Translations under genes and position numbers: made by a program
Assembly: GCA_963727765.1 (NCBI GenBank)
Contig: CAVSGZ010000007.1
Location: 496,001 to 560,000 of the forward strand
DNA: 64,000 bases
Source of the DNA: FEN-299 sp963727765
GTDB taxonomy: Bacteria; Acidobacteriota; Vicinamibacteria; Vicinamibacterales; Fen-181
Reading direction: 5' to 3'
Part shown: in pieces, positions 26,250 through 35,594 of the stretch
Layout of the letters: each line of letters opens with the position of its first letter
Numbering within the stretch: the first letter of the stretch is position 1
Notes under the pieces: generated by a model
Told to the model about the DNA's origin: nothing
Databases searched by the model: none
What the model saw: only the letters and a program-made list of their open reading frames with translations

Positions 26250-26654
26250 ATGATTCAGAACAAGATCGTAGCCCGCTACCAGGATGGACGCGTTCTCAAG
26301 GGCCAGACCGGCGACTTCCTGCCGACCAAACCGGTGTTTCATCTGACGTTGCACGATGCGCCTCAAGGTGAGAAGCCGCTCGAGGTGCAGATCGCCGAGC
26401 TCAAGGCCGTCTTCTTCGTGAAGGACTTCGAGGGTAATCGCGAACGCAGGGATACCCAGGAATTCGGAGCCGGAAAGGCCGTCGTCGGCCGCAGGATTCG
26501 GGTGGTCTTCCAGGATGACGAAACGCTCGTCGGCACGACTCAGGGATACGATCCCTCCCGGCCCGGCTTCTTCGTCGTCCCCGCGGACTCGGACTCCAAC
26601 AACGACCGCTGCTTCGTGGTCGCCCGCGCGACCAAAGAGGTGGCGTTCATTTGA
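26250..26654 (+). CDS. Small conserved protein (DUF6982/PilZ-like), unknown function
   Basis: 134 residues from the ATG at 26250 (MIQNKIVARYQDGRVLKGQT). GGGAGG lies 12 nt upstream. The chain is beta-rich with repeated short strands (VFHLTLHDAPQGEKPLEVQI, AELKAVFFVKDFEGN) ending NDRCFVVARATKEVAF. This pattern recurs in Acidobacteriota proteins I recall as DUF6982, which resemble PilZ-like barrels. Function unknown. Confidence 0.65.
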   Translation: MIQNKIVARYQDGRVLKGQTGDFLPTKPVFHLTLHDAPQGEKPLEVQIAELKAVFFVKDFEGNRERRDTQEFGAGKAVVGRRIRVVFQDDETLVGTTQGYDPSRPGFFVVPADSDSNNDRCFVVARATKEVAFI

Positions 26655-26833
26655 GCTGTCCTGGCGTGACGGCGGTGCCCATGCGACCGCGAAGCGCTTC
26701 AGAAATTCTTCAGTTTCTCCGCCCCGGCCGGAATGGTAGAGTCCGGCGGCATGGCGCGTCGGTCCCAAAGCACCTGCGTAAGATACGACTCACGGCGGCT
26801 ACCGAGACGCCACGTTCACTTGCGAGGAAGCAT

Positions 26834-27892
26834 ATGAAGAAATGCCTGATCATCGCGTTGACTGCCTTCGTCGTTGCCGCTCTCGGCGCGCCCCGCGTCG
26901 GATCGGCCCAGACCTTCAAGGTCGATAAGTACGACATCAAGGGCGACGGCGGCACGGACTACGTGGCCGTCGAAGCCGCCACCGGGCGCGTTTTCGTCTC
27001 GCGCGCCACCCACGTGATGGTCGTCGAAGGCGCCACGGGCAAGGTGCTCGGCGACATCCCGAACACGCCGGGCGTGCACGGCGCCGGCCTCGTCACCAAG
27101 CACAACCACGGCTTCACCACCAACGGCGGCGACCAGACGGTCACCATGTTCGACTTGAAGACGCTGGCGGTGGTCAAGCAGATCAAGGTCGGTCCCGGAC
27201 TCGACGGCATCATGTACGACGCGCCGGACGACCTGATCATCCTCACCAACCACAGCCGGCCGATCGGCACGCTCACCGCGATCGATCCGAAGACCGGTGA
27301 CATTGCTGCAACGGTGGAACTCGAGGACAACTCGCCGGAGGGCGCCGCCGCGGACGGCAAGGGCCACATCTTCGTGAACAACGAGGGCAAGAGCACGATC
27401 CAGGTGATCGACGTGAAAACCTGGAAGGCAACGGCGTCGTGGCCGCTGGCGCCGTGCGAGGGGCCGACTGGCATCGCGTACGACAAGGCGACCAACCGGA
27501 TCTTCTCCGGCTGCAGCAACACCTCCGTCGTCCTGGATGCCAGCACCGGCAAGGTCGTGGCGTCCATCAAGAACGGGACTCGCGTCGACGCGCTGGGGTG
27601 GGATCCGGCCAGGAAGCTGATCTACATCCCGAACGGCGGGGAGGGAAACGTCACCGTCGTCCACCAGGATGCGGCCGACAAGTACTCGGTAGTGACCACG
27701 GTCGAGACGTTCCGCGGCGCCAAGACGATCTGCGTGGATCCCAAGACTCACAACGTGTACCTGTTCCAACCCGAGCGCGGGCCGGCTCCACCCCCGCCGC
27801 CGGGCACGCTGCCGCCGGCTGCCGGACAGCGCGGGCGCGGCCCGCAGGGACCGATCCTGGCGGCCTGGTTCATCGTGATCAAGCAGCAGTGA
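26834..27892 (+). CDS. Secreted YncE-like beta-propeller protein
   Basis: 352 residues with a signal peptide (MKKCLIIALTAFVVAALGAP ... SAQ). Repeated blades of the YVTN/YncE type follow, each about 40 residues with strands such as GRVFVSRATHVMVVEGATGK, LTAIDPKTGDIAATVEL and IQVIDVKTWKATASWPL. The C-terminus has a Pro-rich linker (PAPPPPPGTLPP) and AAWFIVIKQQ. Such propellers bind ligands or proteins in the periplasm; no catalytic residues are evident. The ATG at 26834 is the start that gives a signal peptide. Confidence 0.85.
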   Translation: MKKCLIIALTAFVVAALGAPRVGSAQTFKVDKYDIKGDGGTDYVAVEAATGRVFVSRATHVMVVEGATGKVLGDIPNTPGVHGAGLVTKHNHGFTTNGGDQTVTMFDLKTLAVVKQIKVGPGLDGIMYDAPDDLIILTNHSRPIGTLTAIDPKTGDIAATVELEDNSPEGAAADGKGHIFVNNEGKSTIQVIDVKTWKATASWPLAPCEGPTGIAYDKATNRIFSGCSNTSVVLDASTGKVVASIKNGTRVDALGWDPARKLIYIPNGGEGNVTVVHQDAADKYSVVTTVETFRGAKTICVDPKTHNVYLFQPERGPAPPPPPGTLPPAAGQRGRGPQGPILAAWFIVIKQQ

Positions 27893-27961
27893 AGCAGCCC
27901 TCCCGCTGACTTTCTGGCGTCCGGCGCGGTCTGAGGTACCATTAGGCTGGAGGTTCATCCA

Positions 27962-29371
27962 GTGATCGCTGTCCTGCTGCAGAGTCAGACGGGTTTCGTC
28001 AGGATGCTCGGTCGCGCGGCCGTGGCCATGCTGGCGGTCATTTGCGCGGGGTCGCTCGCCTCCGTCGCCGCGGCGCAACAGCCGCCCGTGTCCACGCCGA
28101 CGCCGGCAAAGCCGCAGGAGAACATGACGGCGTTGCAGCAGAAGGCCGCGCTCGGTGATGCCCAGGCCGAGTATCGGCTCGGCCGCATCTACCACGCTGG
28201 CGAGAGCGTCGCCCGCGACGATGCCGAAGCGCTCCGTTGGTACCGCAAGGCGGCGGACCAGGGTGTCGTGGACGCGCTGAAGGCCATCGGGGAGGCTTAC
28301 GCCCAGGGATTCGGCGTCGCCAAGGACGAAGCGCAGGCGGTCGAGTGGTTCCGCAAGGCGGCCGACAAGGGGGATGCGGAAGCGCAGATGACACTGGGCT
28401 TTGCATACACCCATGGCTGGGGCGTGAAACAGGACGACGCGGCGGGCGCGGCGTGGTACCGCAAGGCCGCAGACCAGGGGCTGGCCGGCGCGCAGTGCAA
28501 CCTGGGCGTCGCCTACGCGAAGGGCCTGGGCCTGCCGCAAAGCTTTGCGGAGGCCAACAAGTGGTTCAGCCTGGCGGCCGACCAGGGCTACCCGGAAGCG
28601 GAGACGAACCTGGGCTTCGCCTATCTCAACGGGCGCGGCGTGCCACAAGATCTCGCCATGGCGGCGACCTGGCTTCGCAAGGCGGCCGAGCACGGTGTCG
28701 CACCGGTCCAGTACACGCTCGGCGCGATGTACGCGGCCGGCCAGGGCGTGCCGCAGGACGACGCCCAGGCCGTCTACTGGTGGCGCAAGGCCGCCGAGCA
28801 GGGCGACGTGCAGGCGGAAAGCAACCTCGGGGCCATGTACGACATGGGCCGGGGCGTGCCGCAGGACCCCGCGCAGGCCGCGCAGTGGTGGCGCAAGGCT
28901 GCGGACCAGGGTGACGCCAAGTCCCAGAACAACCTCGGCACGATGTACCAAGCAGGCCGAGGTGTGCCGAAGGACGACAAGCTGGCGGTCGAGTGGTTTC
29001 GCAAGGCGGCCGATCAGGGCCATGTCCGGGCGCAGACCAACCTGGGCGTGATCTACAGCTCCGGCCAGGGCGTGCCGAAGGACGACACGGAGGCGCTGAA
29101 GTGGTACACCAAGGCGGCCGAGCAGGGTTTCCCGAGAGCGCAGTATGCGCTCGCCGGTCTCTACGAGGCCGGACGCGGCGTCGCCCAGGATTACGTCGAG
29201 GCCCACAAGTGGTACCACCTCGCGGCGATTCTGGCCGCCGACGACGTCAAGGCGGCCGCCATGAAGGACGGAGACCGCCTCGGCCAGAAGATGACCGCCG
29301 AGCAGCTTTCCGAGTCGGTGAAGCGCACGAACGCCTGGCTGGAGGACTTCAAGAAGCGCGTGGGGAAGTAG
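27962..29371 (+). CDS. Secreted Sel1-repeat (TPR-like) protein
   Basis: 469 residues. The GTG at 27962 is preferred because GGAGG lies 7 nt upstream; the ATG at 28004 also gives a signal peptide. After an N-terminal signal (LAVICAGSLASVAAA) there are about nine to ten Sel1 units of 36 residues, consensus AxxWYRKAADQGxAxAQxNL, GxxYxxGxGVPQD, and a C-terminal helical cap ending KKRVGK. Sel1 proteins are scaffolds for protein-protein contacts. The DNA repeat is due to these codons, not to a separate element. Confidence 0.9.
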   Translation: MIAVLLQSQTGFVRMLGRAAVAMLAVICAGSLASVAAAQQPPVSTPTPAKPQENMTALQQKAALGDAQAEYRLGRIYHAGESVARDDAEALRWYRKAADQGVVDALKAIGEAYAQGFGVAKDEAQAVEWFRKAADKGDAEAQMTLGFAYTHGWGVKQDDAAGAAWYRKAADQGLAGAQCNLGVAYAKGLGLPQSFAEANKWFSLAADQGYPEAETNLGFAYLNGRGVPQDLAMAATWLRKAAEHGVAPVQYTLGAMYAAGQGVPQDDAQAVYWWRKAAEQGDVQAESNLGAMYDMGRGVPQDPAQAAQWWRKAADQGDAKSQNNLGTMYQAGRGVPKDDKLAVEWFRKAADQGHVRAQTNLGVIYSSGQGVPKDDTEALKWYTKAAEQGFPRAQYALAGLYEAGRGVAQDYVEAHKWYHLAAILAADDVKAAAMKDGDRLGQKMTAEQLSESVKRTNAWLEDFKKRVGK

Positions 29372-29424
29372 GGCAGACAGAGGGGTCGCCAAGTCTGCCG
29401 TGTGGGGAACCGGGGCAGGTAAAC

Positions 29425-29430
29425 TATAAT
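29425..29430 (+). promoter_or_regulatory. TATAAT -10 box just upstream of the TPR membrane protein
   Basis: A perfect TATAAT ends 8 nt before the ATG at 29439, placing transcription initiation at about the start codon. No Shine-Dalgarno sequence lies between. Confidence 0.45.
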
Positions 29431-29438
29431 TTGCAGCT

Positions 29439-30170
29439 ATGAAGAGAACCGAACGCCATCGCCTCAAGGAAAACGAGGTCGCCTCGACCGTCGTGCGCGC
29501 GAAGGAGACCTTCGACCGTTATCGCACCCCCATCCTGGCCGCCGCCGTCGGCGTGCTCGTCGTCGCCGTGGGTGTCGCCGCCTACCTCACGTGGCGCTCG
29601 CAGATCGCCAGCCGGTCCCAGGAAATGCTGGCCGAGGCCCTGACCGTGGCGCAGACCAAGGTCGCGCCGGCACCCGCGCCGGGCGCGGCTCCCGCCGCCA
29701 AGCCGGCGAGCGGATTCGCCACCGAGCGGGCGAGAGACGAAGCGGCGCTGGCCCAGTTCATGGCCGTGGCGAACCAGTATCCCTCGACCGACTCGGGCGT
29801 CGCGGCGCGTTATCACGCCGCCGGCACGCTGGTCGCGCTCGGCCGGAATGCGGACGCGGTGCAGCTGTACCAGGACGTGATCGCCAAGGCCCCCGGGACG
29901 TTGTACGCCCAGATGGCGAAGCTAGGAGTCGCGGATGCGGAGGTGGCGTCCGGGAAGTTCGACGCCGCGATCGCGACCTACCGGGAGATGGCCGCGGCCG
30001 CGACGGGCGACGTTCCGGTTGATGGCATCCTGATGCGGCTCGCGTACGCCTGCCAGGCGGCGGGCAAGCCGGCAGAGGCCCGCCAGGCCTACAAGCGGAT
30101 CGTGGACGAGTTCCCGCAGTCGCCGTACACGGTCGATGCCAAGCGCGCGATGGATGCGCTCGCGGGCTAG
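29439..30170 (+). CDS. Membrane-anchored tetratricopeptide protein (YfgM-like)
   Basis: 243 residues. A short cytoplasmic N-terminus (MKRTERHRLKENEVASTVVR) precedes a single transmembrane helix (TPILAAAVGVLVVAVGVAAY), an Ala/Pro linker, and TPR-like helices (AGTLVALGRNADAVQLYQDV; YACQAAGKPAEARQAYKRIV). The layout matches the YfgM/TPR_21 family that associates with the SecYEG translocon and periplasmic chaperones. Its stop overlaps the stop of the convergent agmatinase gene. Confidence 0.78.
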   Translation: MKRTERHRLKENEVASTVVRAKETFDRYRTPILAAAVGVLVVAVGVAAYLTWRSQIASRSQEMLAEALTVAQTKVAPAPAPGAAPAAKPASGFATERARDEAALAQFMAVANQYPSTDSGVAARYHAAGTLVALGRNADAVQLYQDVIAKAPGTLYAQMAKLGVADAEVASGKFDAAIATYREMAAAATGDVPVDGILMRLAYACQAAGKPAEARQAYKRIVDEFPQSPYTVDAKRAMDALAG

Positions 30171-31057
30171 CGCGCCATCGCGAAGCGGTAGCTGAGGATC
30201 TTGTAGATCAGTTTCGCGCAGAGGAAGTTCGGCCCCACCATGCCCGGCAACGGGCACAACTCGACGACATCGCAACCGACGAGGTGGCGCTGGCTCACGA
30301 CAGCCTTGAGCAGCGCCATCGTCTCGTGCCACGACAGCCCTCCGGGCTCGGGCGTGCCGACGGCGGGCATGATGGCCGGGTCGAGCCCGTCGCAGTCGAT
30401 CGTCAGGTAGACATTCTCGGTCAGCGACGCCACCACCCGCTCGATCCAGTCGGGATCGCGCCGCATGTCGTGGTCCCAGAACACGCGCGTCCTCAGGCCG
30501 GGGATCGCCTCCGACTCCTCCTTGCACAGGCTGCGGATGGCCACCTGCGCACAAGGCACGTGCTCCACGATCCGGCGCATCGCGCAGGCGTGGCTGTACG
30601 GACTGCCCTGGTATGCGTCGCGCATGTCGGCGTGCGCGTCGATCTGCAGCACGGACAGGTTCCGCGTCCCGGCCGCCAGCGCCTCCACGATGGGCACGCT
30701 CACCGAGTGCTCTCCGCCGAGCACGACCAGGAACTTGTCGCGCGCGATGAGATCGGCCGCGACGGCCCTGATCTCGTCGAGCGCCCCGCGCATGTCCTGC
30801 GCGGCCGACTCGATCTCGGGCAAGGTGTAGATGCCCCGGTCGAAGACCTCCGACCGCGTCTCTTCGTCCCACAACTCGACCTGCCCCGAGGCGAGCAGGA
30901 TTTCGCGGGGGCCGTTGCGCGTGCCCGCCACGTAGCTGGTCGTTCGCTCGAACGGCACCGGCAGGACGACGATCTGCGAGTCGTCGAAGCTGCGGAGATG
31001 CTCGAACCCGCCGAAGTTGAGCGGGACGTGATGGTCGTAGGCGGGCTGGTAGGGCAT
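30167..31057 (-). CDS. speB: Agmatinase / arginase-family ureohydrolase
   Basis: 296 residues from the ATG at 31057 (MPYQPAYDHHVPLNFGGFEH). The binuclear manganese site motifs are present: GGEHS, QIDAHADMRD and TIDCDGLDPAIMPAVGTPEPG. The last is more like agmatinase (removes urea from agmatine to give putrescine) than arginase. Substrate specificity is not proven by these motifs. It lies 53 nt before mutS in the reading direction and may be co-transcribed with it; the upstream extension to 31117 overlaps the mutS end and is left out. Confidence 0.85.
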   Translation of the reverse strand: MPYQPAYDHHVPLNFGGFEHLRSFDDSQIVVLPVPFERTTSYVAGTRNGPREILLASGQVELWDEETRSEVFDRGIYTLPEIESAAQDMRGALDEIRAVAADLIARDKFLVVLGGEHSVSVPIVEALAAGTRNLSVLQIDAHADMRDAYQGSPYSHACAMRRIVEHVPCAQVAIRSLCKEESEAIPGLRTRVFWDHDMRRDPDWIERVVASLTENVYLTIDCDGLDPAIMPAVGTPEPGGLSWHETMALLKAVVSQRHLVGCDVVELCPLPGMVGPNFLCAKLIYKILSYRFAMAR

Positions 31058-31113
31058 GGATCTCCTCGATCGCGGGCGCGTCGCCCGGGCGCCGGGCGTC
31101 GCGACGCGCGTCA

Positions 31114-33813
31114 TCACTCCTGGGCTTCCCGCTTGAGCTCGGCGAGCAGGGCGATCGCCTCGAGCGGGGTCATCGCGTTCGGATCGAGCGCCCGCAGACG
31201 CTCGATGACCCGTTCACCCGCCGGCGGCAGCGACTGGAAGAGCCCCAGTTGCTGCTGCGGCTCGGTGGCAGTATGCGTGAGCGACGGCCGCCCGCCCCGC
31301 GCCAGTTCGTCGTGCTCGAGCGCGCCGAGAATCTCGCGGGCCCGCTCGACCACGACCCGCGGCAGGCCGGCAAGCTGCGCGACCTGGATGCCGTAGCTCC
31401 GGTCCGAGCGCCCGGCGACCACCTTGCGGAGGAAGATGATGTCGTCGTGCCACTCGCGCGCGTCGACGTGGTAGTTGACCACACCGGCGATCCCGTCGGC
31501 CAGGTCGGTCAGCTCGTGGTAGTGCGTGGCGAACACCGTCTTGGGACGGGCGCGCGAGCTCGTCGCCAGGTGCTCGGCCACCGCCCACGCGATGCTCAGG
31601 CCGTCGAACGTCGCCGTTCCGCGGCCGATCTCGTCCAGGATCACGAGGCTCCGCGATGTCGCCGAGTGGAGGATGTTCGCCGTCTCCTGCATCTCGACCA
31701 TGAAGGTCGACTGGCCGCGGGTGATGTTGTCCGACGCGCCGACGCGCGTGAAGATCCGATCGACCAGGGCGAGTTTCGCCTGCCGCGCCGGCACGAACGA
31801 CCCGGCCTGCGCCAGCAGCGAGATGAGCGCCACCTGCCGCAGGTAGGTGGACTTGCCGCCCATGTTCGGCCCGGTGAGGATCACCAGCTGGTGTGTGGTG
31901 GCGTTGAGCAGCGTGTCGTTGGGGACGAACGCCTCCGACGATCGGCGCTCGACCACCGGGTGGCGGCCGTCGACGATCTGGATCTCGTCGCCTTCGTGGA
32001 CGTGGGGCTTGGTGTAGTTGGCGACGGTCGCCGTCTCGGCCAGCGCCGCCAGCGCGTCGAGCGAGGCCACGGCCCGGGCCGACTCCTGGATCCGCGGCGT
32101 GTGGGCGGAGACCTCGGCGCGCAGCTGCTCGAAGATCGCGATCTCGCGCTCGAGGATCCGCTCGTCGGCGCCGAGCACCTTCTCCTCGTACTCCTTCAGC
32201 TCGGGCGTGATGTACCGCTCTCCGCCGACGATCGTCTGCTTGCGGTGGTAGTCGGGAGGCACCGCGTGCAGGTTGGCCTTCGACACCTCGATGTAGTAGC
32301 CGAACACCCGGTTGTAGCGGACCTTGAGGGAGGGGATGCCGGTCCGCGTCCGTTCCTGCTCCTCCATCCGGGCGATCACCTGTCTGCCCGAACGGCTGAT
32401 CTCGCGAAGCTCGTCCAGGCCGGCGTCGAACCCGTCGCGCACGTACCCGCCCTCGCGCGCGAGCGCCGGCGGCTCGTCGATGATCGCCGCCTCGATGGCC
32501 GCGCGCACCTCGGGCACGTCGTCGAGCTCGGCGACCAGGCTCTGAACGAGCGGGGCCTGCAGCGTCTCGTGCAGCATCCGGATTCGCGGGATCGCGCCCA
32601 GCGACTGCTTCAGCGCGACCAGGTCGCGCGGGCCCGCCGAGCCAAGCGCCGTGCGCGACACCAGGCGCTCGAGGTCCTGGACCGCCTTGAGGGTGTCGCG
32701 GAACTTGCCGCGCTCCGACGTCTTGAACGCGTACTCCTCGACGGCATCGAGCCGGTCGCGAACGCGTTCGAGCGTGAGCAGCGGGCGGAGAATCCACTGG
32801 CGCAACAGGCGACCGCCCATCGCCGTGATGGTCCGATCGATCTCGTCGAGCAGCAATCCGGCCCGCCCGCCGCCAGAGGCTTCCACGACCTCGAGATGCC
32901 CGAGCGTGATCGGATCGACGACCAGCGTCTCGGCCGCCTGCCTGAAGCTCGCCGCCCGGACGTGGGCGAGATCCACCTTCTGCGTGTCGCGCAGGTAGCG
33001 AACCAGCGCGCCACCCGCCCGCACGGCCAGGGGATGCGCTTCGAGGCCGAAGCCATCGAGCGACCGCGTGCGGAACTGCTCGAGCAGGCAGGAGCGGGCC
33101 GCCTCCGGTTCGAAGCTCCACGCGTCGACCGTCGTCGTCGGAATCCCGAGGGCGGCCACGGCAGGCAGCGCGTCGGCCAGCGCGAGCCCGGCCGGCACGA
33201 CCAATTCCCTCGGACCGAGGACCGCCATCTCGTCCGCCAGCGCCTGGAGCCCGGCCACACCCTTGTATTCCGCCGACAGGAACTCTCCCGTGGACAGGTC
33301 GATGAGCGCCACTCCCAGGCCGTCGAGGGCGGGCGCCTCGGCCTCCGCACCCCCGCGCGCGACCGCCGCCAGCGACGGCGCCAGCGCCATCAGGAACGCC
33401 GGCTCGCGGGCATCGAGGTAGGCGGCGTCGATCAGCGTGCCCGGGGAGACGACGCGAACCACTTCGCGGCGCACGAGTCCCTTGGCCTTCTTCGGGTCCT
33501 CGACCTGTTCGCAGATGGCGACGCGGAACCCCTTCTTGACCAGCCTGGCCAGGTAGCCGTCCACGGCATGGTAGGGCACGCCGCACATCGGAATGCTCCC
33601 GCCGCTGGCATCCTTGCTCCGCGAGGTCAGCGTCAGCTCGAGCGCGCGAGCGGCGACCAGGGCGTCCTCGTAGAACATCTCGTAGAAGTCGCCCATGCGG
33701 AAGAAGACGATCGCGTCGCGGTACTGGCGCTTGGCCTCGAAGTACTGCCGCATGGCCGGAGTGGCGTCTCTTCCTGCGGCGGTGGACGACGTGGTGTCGG
33801 CTGAAGGCGTCAT
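31114..33813 (-). CDS. mutS: DNA mismatch repair protein MutS
   Basis: 899 residues, typical length. The N-terminal mismatch-binding domain has the Phe-Tyr-Glu wedge in FFRMGDFYEMFYED, followed by connector, lever and clamp helices. The ATPase domain carries Walker A TGPNMGGKSTYLRQ, Walker B LVILDEIGRGTATFDGLSIA and the His-containing FATHYHELTDL. It detects mismatches and recruits MutL in the cytoplasm. It is divergent from tsaB with only 42 nt between them, so their promoters overlap. Confidence 0.97.
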   Translation of the reverse strand: MTPSADTTSSTAAGRDATPAMRQYFEAKRQYRDAIVFFRMGDFYEMFYEDALVAARALELTLTSRSKDASGGSIPMCGVPYHAVDGYLARLVKKGFRVAICEQVEDPKKAKGLVRREVVRVVSPGTLIDAAYLDAREPAFLMALAPSLAAVARGGAEAEAPALDGLGVALIDLSTGEFLSAEYKGVAGLQALADEMAVLGPRELVVPAGLALADALPAVAALGIPTTTVDAWSFEPEAARSCLLEQFRTRSLDGFGLEAHPLAVRAGGALVRYLRDTQKVDLAHVRAASFRQAAETLVVDPITLGHLEVVEASGGGRAGLLLDEIDRTITAMGGRLLRQWILRPLLTLERVRDRLDAVEEYAFKTSERGKFRDTLKAVQDLERLVSRTALGSAGPRDLVALKQSLGAIPRIRMLHETLQAPLVQSLVAELDDVPEVRAAIEAAIIDEPPALAREGGYVRDGFDAGLDELREISRSGRQVIARMEEQERTRTGIPSLKVRYNRVFGYYIEVSKANLHAVPPDYHRKQTIVGGERYITPELKEYEEKVLGADERILEREIAIFEQLRAEVSAHTPRIQESARAVASLDALAALAETATVANYTKPHVHEGDEIQIVDGRHPVVERRSSEAFVPNDTLLNATTHQLVILTGPNMGGKSTYLRQVALISLLAQAGSFVPARQAKLALVDRIFTRVGASDNITRGQSTFMVEMQETANILHSATSRSLVILDEIGRGTATFDGLSIAWAVAEHLATSSRARPKTVFATHYHELTDLADGIAGVVNYHVDAREWHDDIIFLRKVVAGRSDRSYGIQVAQLAGLPRVVVERAREILGALEHDELARGGRPSLTHTATEPQQQLGLFQSLPPAGERVIERLRALDPNAMTPLEAIALLAELKREAQE

Positions 33814-33855
33814 GAAACTCAGGCTGCAGACAGTCTACAATAGGGCGTTGTTCCG

Positions 33856-34587
33856 ATGCTGATTCTCGCGCTCGACACGACGACACGCGCCGGCAGCCTG
33901 GCGCTCCTTTGCGACGGCTGCCTGCTCGAGGTCGCCGCAGGGGACGCCACCCTCACGCACGCCGCCCGCTTGCCTGGCGCCATTCTCGACGCCCTCTCCC
34001 GTCATCATCTCACGCTCGGCGACGTCGATCTCTACGGCGTGGCCGTCGGGCCAGGCTCGTTCACGGGACTGCGGATCGGCATCGCCACGGTCCAGGGGCT
34101 GGCCTTCGCGCACGGCCGCTTCGTGGTAGGGGTATCGGCACTCGACGCCTTGGCCGAAGCGGCCGGTCCGGCGGCAGCGGAATCGAGCGGTGGCCCAGCC
34201 CGGCGCGCCGCCTGGATGGATGCGCAGCGCGGGGAAGTCTACGGCCAGCTCTATCGACCCTCGGGGCCGCTTTGGGAACCCGTCAGCGAGCCCATCGTCG
34301 CCGGGCCAGCCGCGGTGCTGGCCAACTGGTCTGGCTCCCTCGGAGCGGGCGTGGTGGAACTGGTGGGGGATGGAGCCGTCGCCTACCGGGCGGAGCTGGC
34401 CGCGGCGCTTGGCAACCGGGCACGTCCCGCGGAATCGGTACCCCCGCTGGCTTCCGCGATCGCGCAGATCGCCGCCCGACACGCGGCGGCAGGCCTTGCC
34501 GTCGCCCCGGCGGCGGTCCGGCCGCTCTATGTACGGCGGCCAGACGCCGAACTGGCGCGCGAGCGGAAGGCAAGAGGCCCCGCATGA
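33856..34587 (+). CDS. tsaB: tRNA t6A biosynthesis protein TsaB
   Basis: 243 residues. It starts MLILALDTTTRAGSLALLCD and contains the YeaZ signature GVAVGPGSFTGLRIGIATVQG. TsaB is the inactive ASKHA partner that supports TsaD in making threonylcarbamoyladenosine-37. TACAAT ends 14 nt before the ATG. Its TGA overlaps the rimI ATG (ATGA), a pairing known in many bacteria. Confidence 0.93.
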   Translation: MLILALDTTTRAGSLALLCDGCLLEVAAGDATLTHAARLPGAILDALSRHHLTLGDVDLYGVAVGPGSFTGLRIGIATVQGLAFAHGRFVVGVSALDALAEAAGPAAAESSGGPARRAAWMDAQRGEVYGQLYRPSGPLWEPVSEPIVAGPAAVLANWSGSLGAGVVELVGDGAVAYRAELAAALGNRARPAESVPPLASAIAQIAARHAAAGLAVAPAAVRPLYVRRPDAELARERKARGPA

Positions 34588-35129
34588 GTGACGATCAGCG
34601 CCGCGCGAGCGACCGGCAGGCCGTGCGCGCCGACGACGGAACGCTCCTCGGGGGCTGGGCGGTCACGACACTGACGGCGTCCGACCTCGACGAGGTGCTG
34701 GCGATCGAGTCCGCCTCGTTTTCCAACCCGTGGACGCGGGAGATGTTCCTCCGGGACCTGGCCAACGCCGGGGTGTCCTACGGCTACGTCCTTCGGGGGC
34801 CGGACGGCCGGGCGGCGGCCTTCTGCACGGTTTGGATCGTGGTGGACGAGGTCCACATCAACAACCTCGCGGTGGACCCAGCCTGGCGCGGCGGGGGGCT
34901 CGGCCAGGCGCTGCTCGAGTTTGTCCTGCAGCTGTGGTCGGACCTGGGCGCCGAGCGGGCGACGCTCGAGGTCCGGCGTTCCAACGCGGCGGCCATCAAC
35001 CTGTATACGAAACTGGGGTTTACAGTCGCTGGTGTCCGCAGCAATTACTACACCGATCCGGTGGAGGACGCGTTGATTCTGTGGCGCGAGCGCGGCGGCA
35101 GTCCGCGCCGGCAGGCAGTCGATGAGTAG
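34584..35129 (+). CDS. rimI: Ribosomal protein S18 alanine N-acetyltransferase RimI
   Basis: 181 residues, longer than the usual 150 because of a 35-residue polar N-terminal extension. The GNAT core is clear: VLAIESASFSNPWTREMFLR, VDEVHINNLAVDPAWRGGGL (acetyl-CoA binding follows with GQALLEFVLQ) and ATLEVRRSNAAAINLYTKLG. The C-terminus NYYTDPVEDALILWRERG is typical of RimI. Start ATG 34584 overlaps the tsaB stop. Confidence 0.92.
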   Translation: MSDDQRRASDRQAVRADDGTLLGGWAVTTLTASDLDEVLAIESASFSNPWTREMFLRDLANAGVSYGYVLRGPDGRAAAFCTVWIVVDEVHINNLAVDPAWRGGGLGQALLEFVLQLWSDLGAERATLEVRRSNAAAINLYTKLGFTVAGVRSNYYTDPVEDALILWRERGGSPRRQAVDE

Positions 35130-35247
35130 CGTCGATGAGTAGCTTGAACCCCAGGTGACGATGTGGTAGCGTGCGTTTAGGCCGTCAGATAATGCCCCGC
35201 GGGTGCAGCACGGAGCTGCAGATTGGGCCCATCCAAGGAGGCGAAGC

Positions 35248-35499
35248 ATGGCAGACTCGAAGGACTTGAAGCCCCTGCTGCTCGAAACCGACGAGGAGTT
35301 CCGCGGTCTCGCCGTTAAGCACCACGAACTGGATCAGCGCCTGCACGAACTCGCCGCCAAGCCGTATCTTTCCGAACCCGAGCAAGTCGAAGAGGTTACC
35401 CTGAAGAAGCGCAAGCTGCAGCTCAAGGACAAAATGGAGACGATCGTCCGGCGCCACAGGGAGCGGACGTCGCCTTCGGTCGCCGCCGCGCGTGGCTAG
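35248..35499 (+). CDS. YdcH-like small protein (DUF465)
   Basis: 83 residues starting MADSKDLKPLLLETDEEFRG at ATG 35248, with AAGGAGG 9 nt upstream. The pattern of two helices with LAVKHHELDQRLHELA and LTLKKRKLQLKDKMETIVRR-like core matches the DUF465 family. Function unknown; proteins of this family are small and cytoplasmic. Confidence 0.82.
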   Translation: MADSKDLKPLLLETDEEFRGLAVKHHELDQRLHELAAKPYLSEPEQVEEVTLKKRKLQLKDKMETIVRRHRERTSPSVAAARG

Positions 35500-35529
35500 C
35501 ACGTGGCTTTGCGCCGGGCCCTGAATGTG

Positions 35530-35555
35530 GAGAGCCGGCCCGCGGGCCGGCTCTC
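35530..35555 (+). terminator. 26-bp palindromic hairpin after the ydcH-like gene
   Basis: A perfect 26-nt palindrome (12-bp arms GAGAGCCGGCCC / GGGCCGGCTCTC) 30 nt after the stop codon, before psd. It lacks a T-run, so it is either a Rho-assisted or weak terminator, or another REP-like element. Confidence 0.5.
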
Positions 35556-35594
35556 GACGTCTTGGGCCGGTCGGGCTACCCGGGCTTGGTGCCG

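Noticed and set aside
28100..29330. Apparent DNA tandem repeat of about 108 bp
   Set aside because: It is the coding sequence of 36-residue Sel1 repeats and not an independent repeat element or CRISPR array; no CRISPR array was seen in the window.
26816..29467. 883-codon minus-strand open frame across the propeller and Sel1 genes
   Set aside because: An antisense shadow; its internal repetition mirrors the Sel1 repeats. Both plus-strand genes have signal peptides and clean family motifs.
31249..33804. Long plus-strand open frame of 851 codons antisense to mutS
   Set aside because: It is the shadow of the GC-rich mutS codons; composition is Arg/His/Asp-rich and there is no domain. The minus-strand MutS is complete and motif-perfect.
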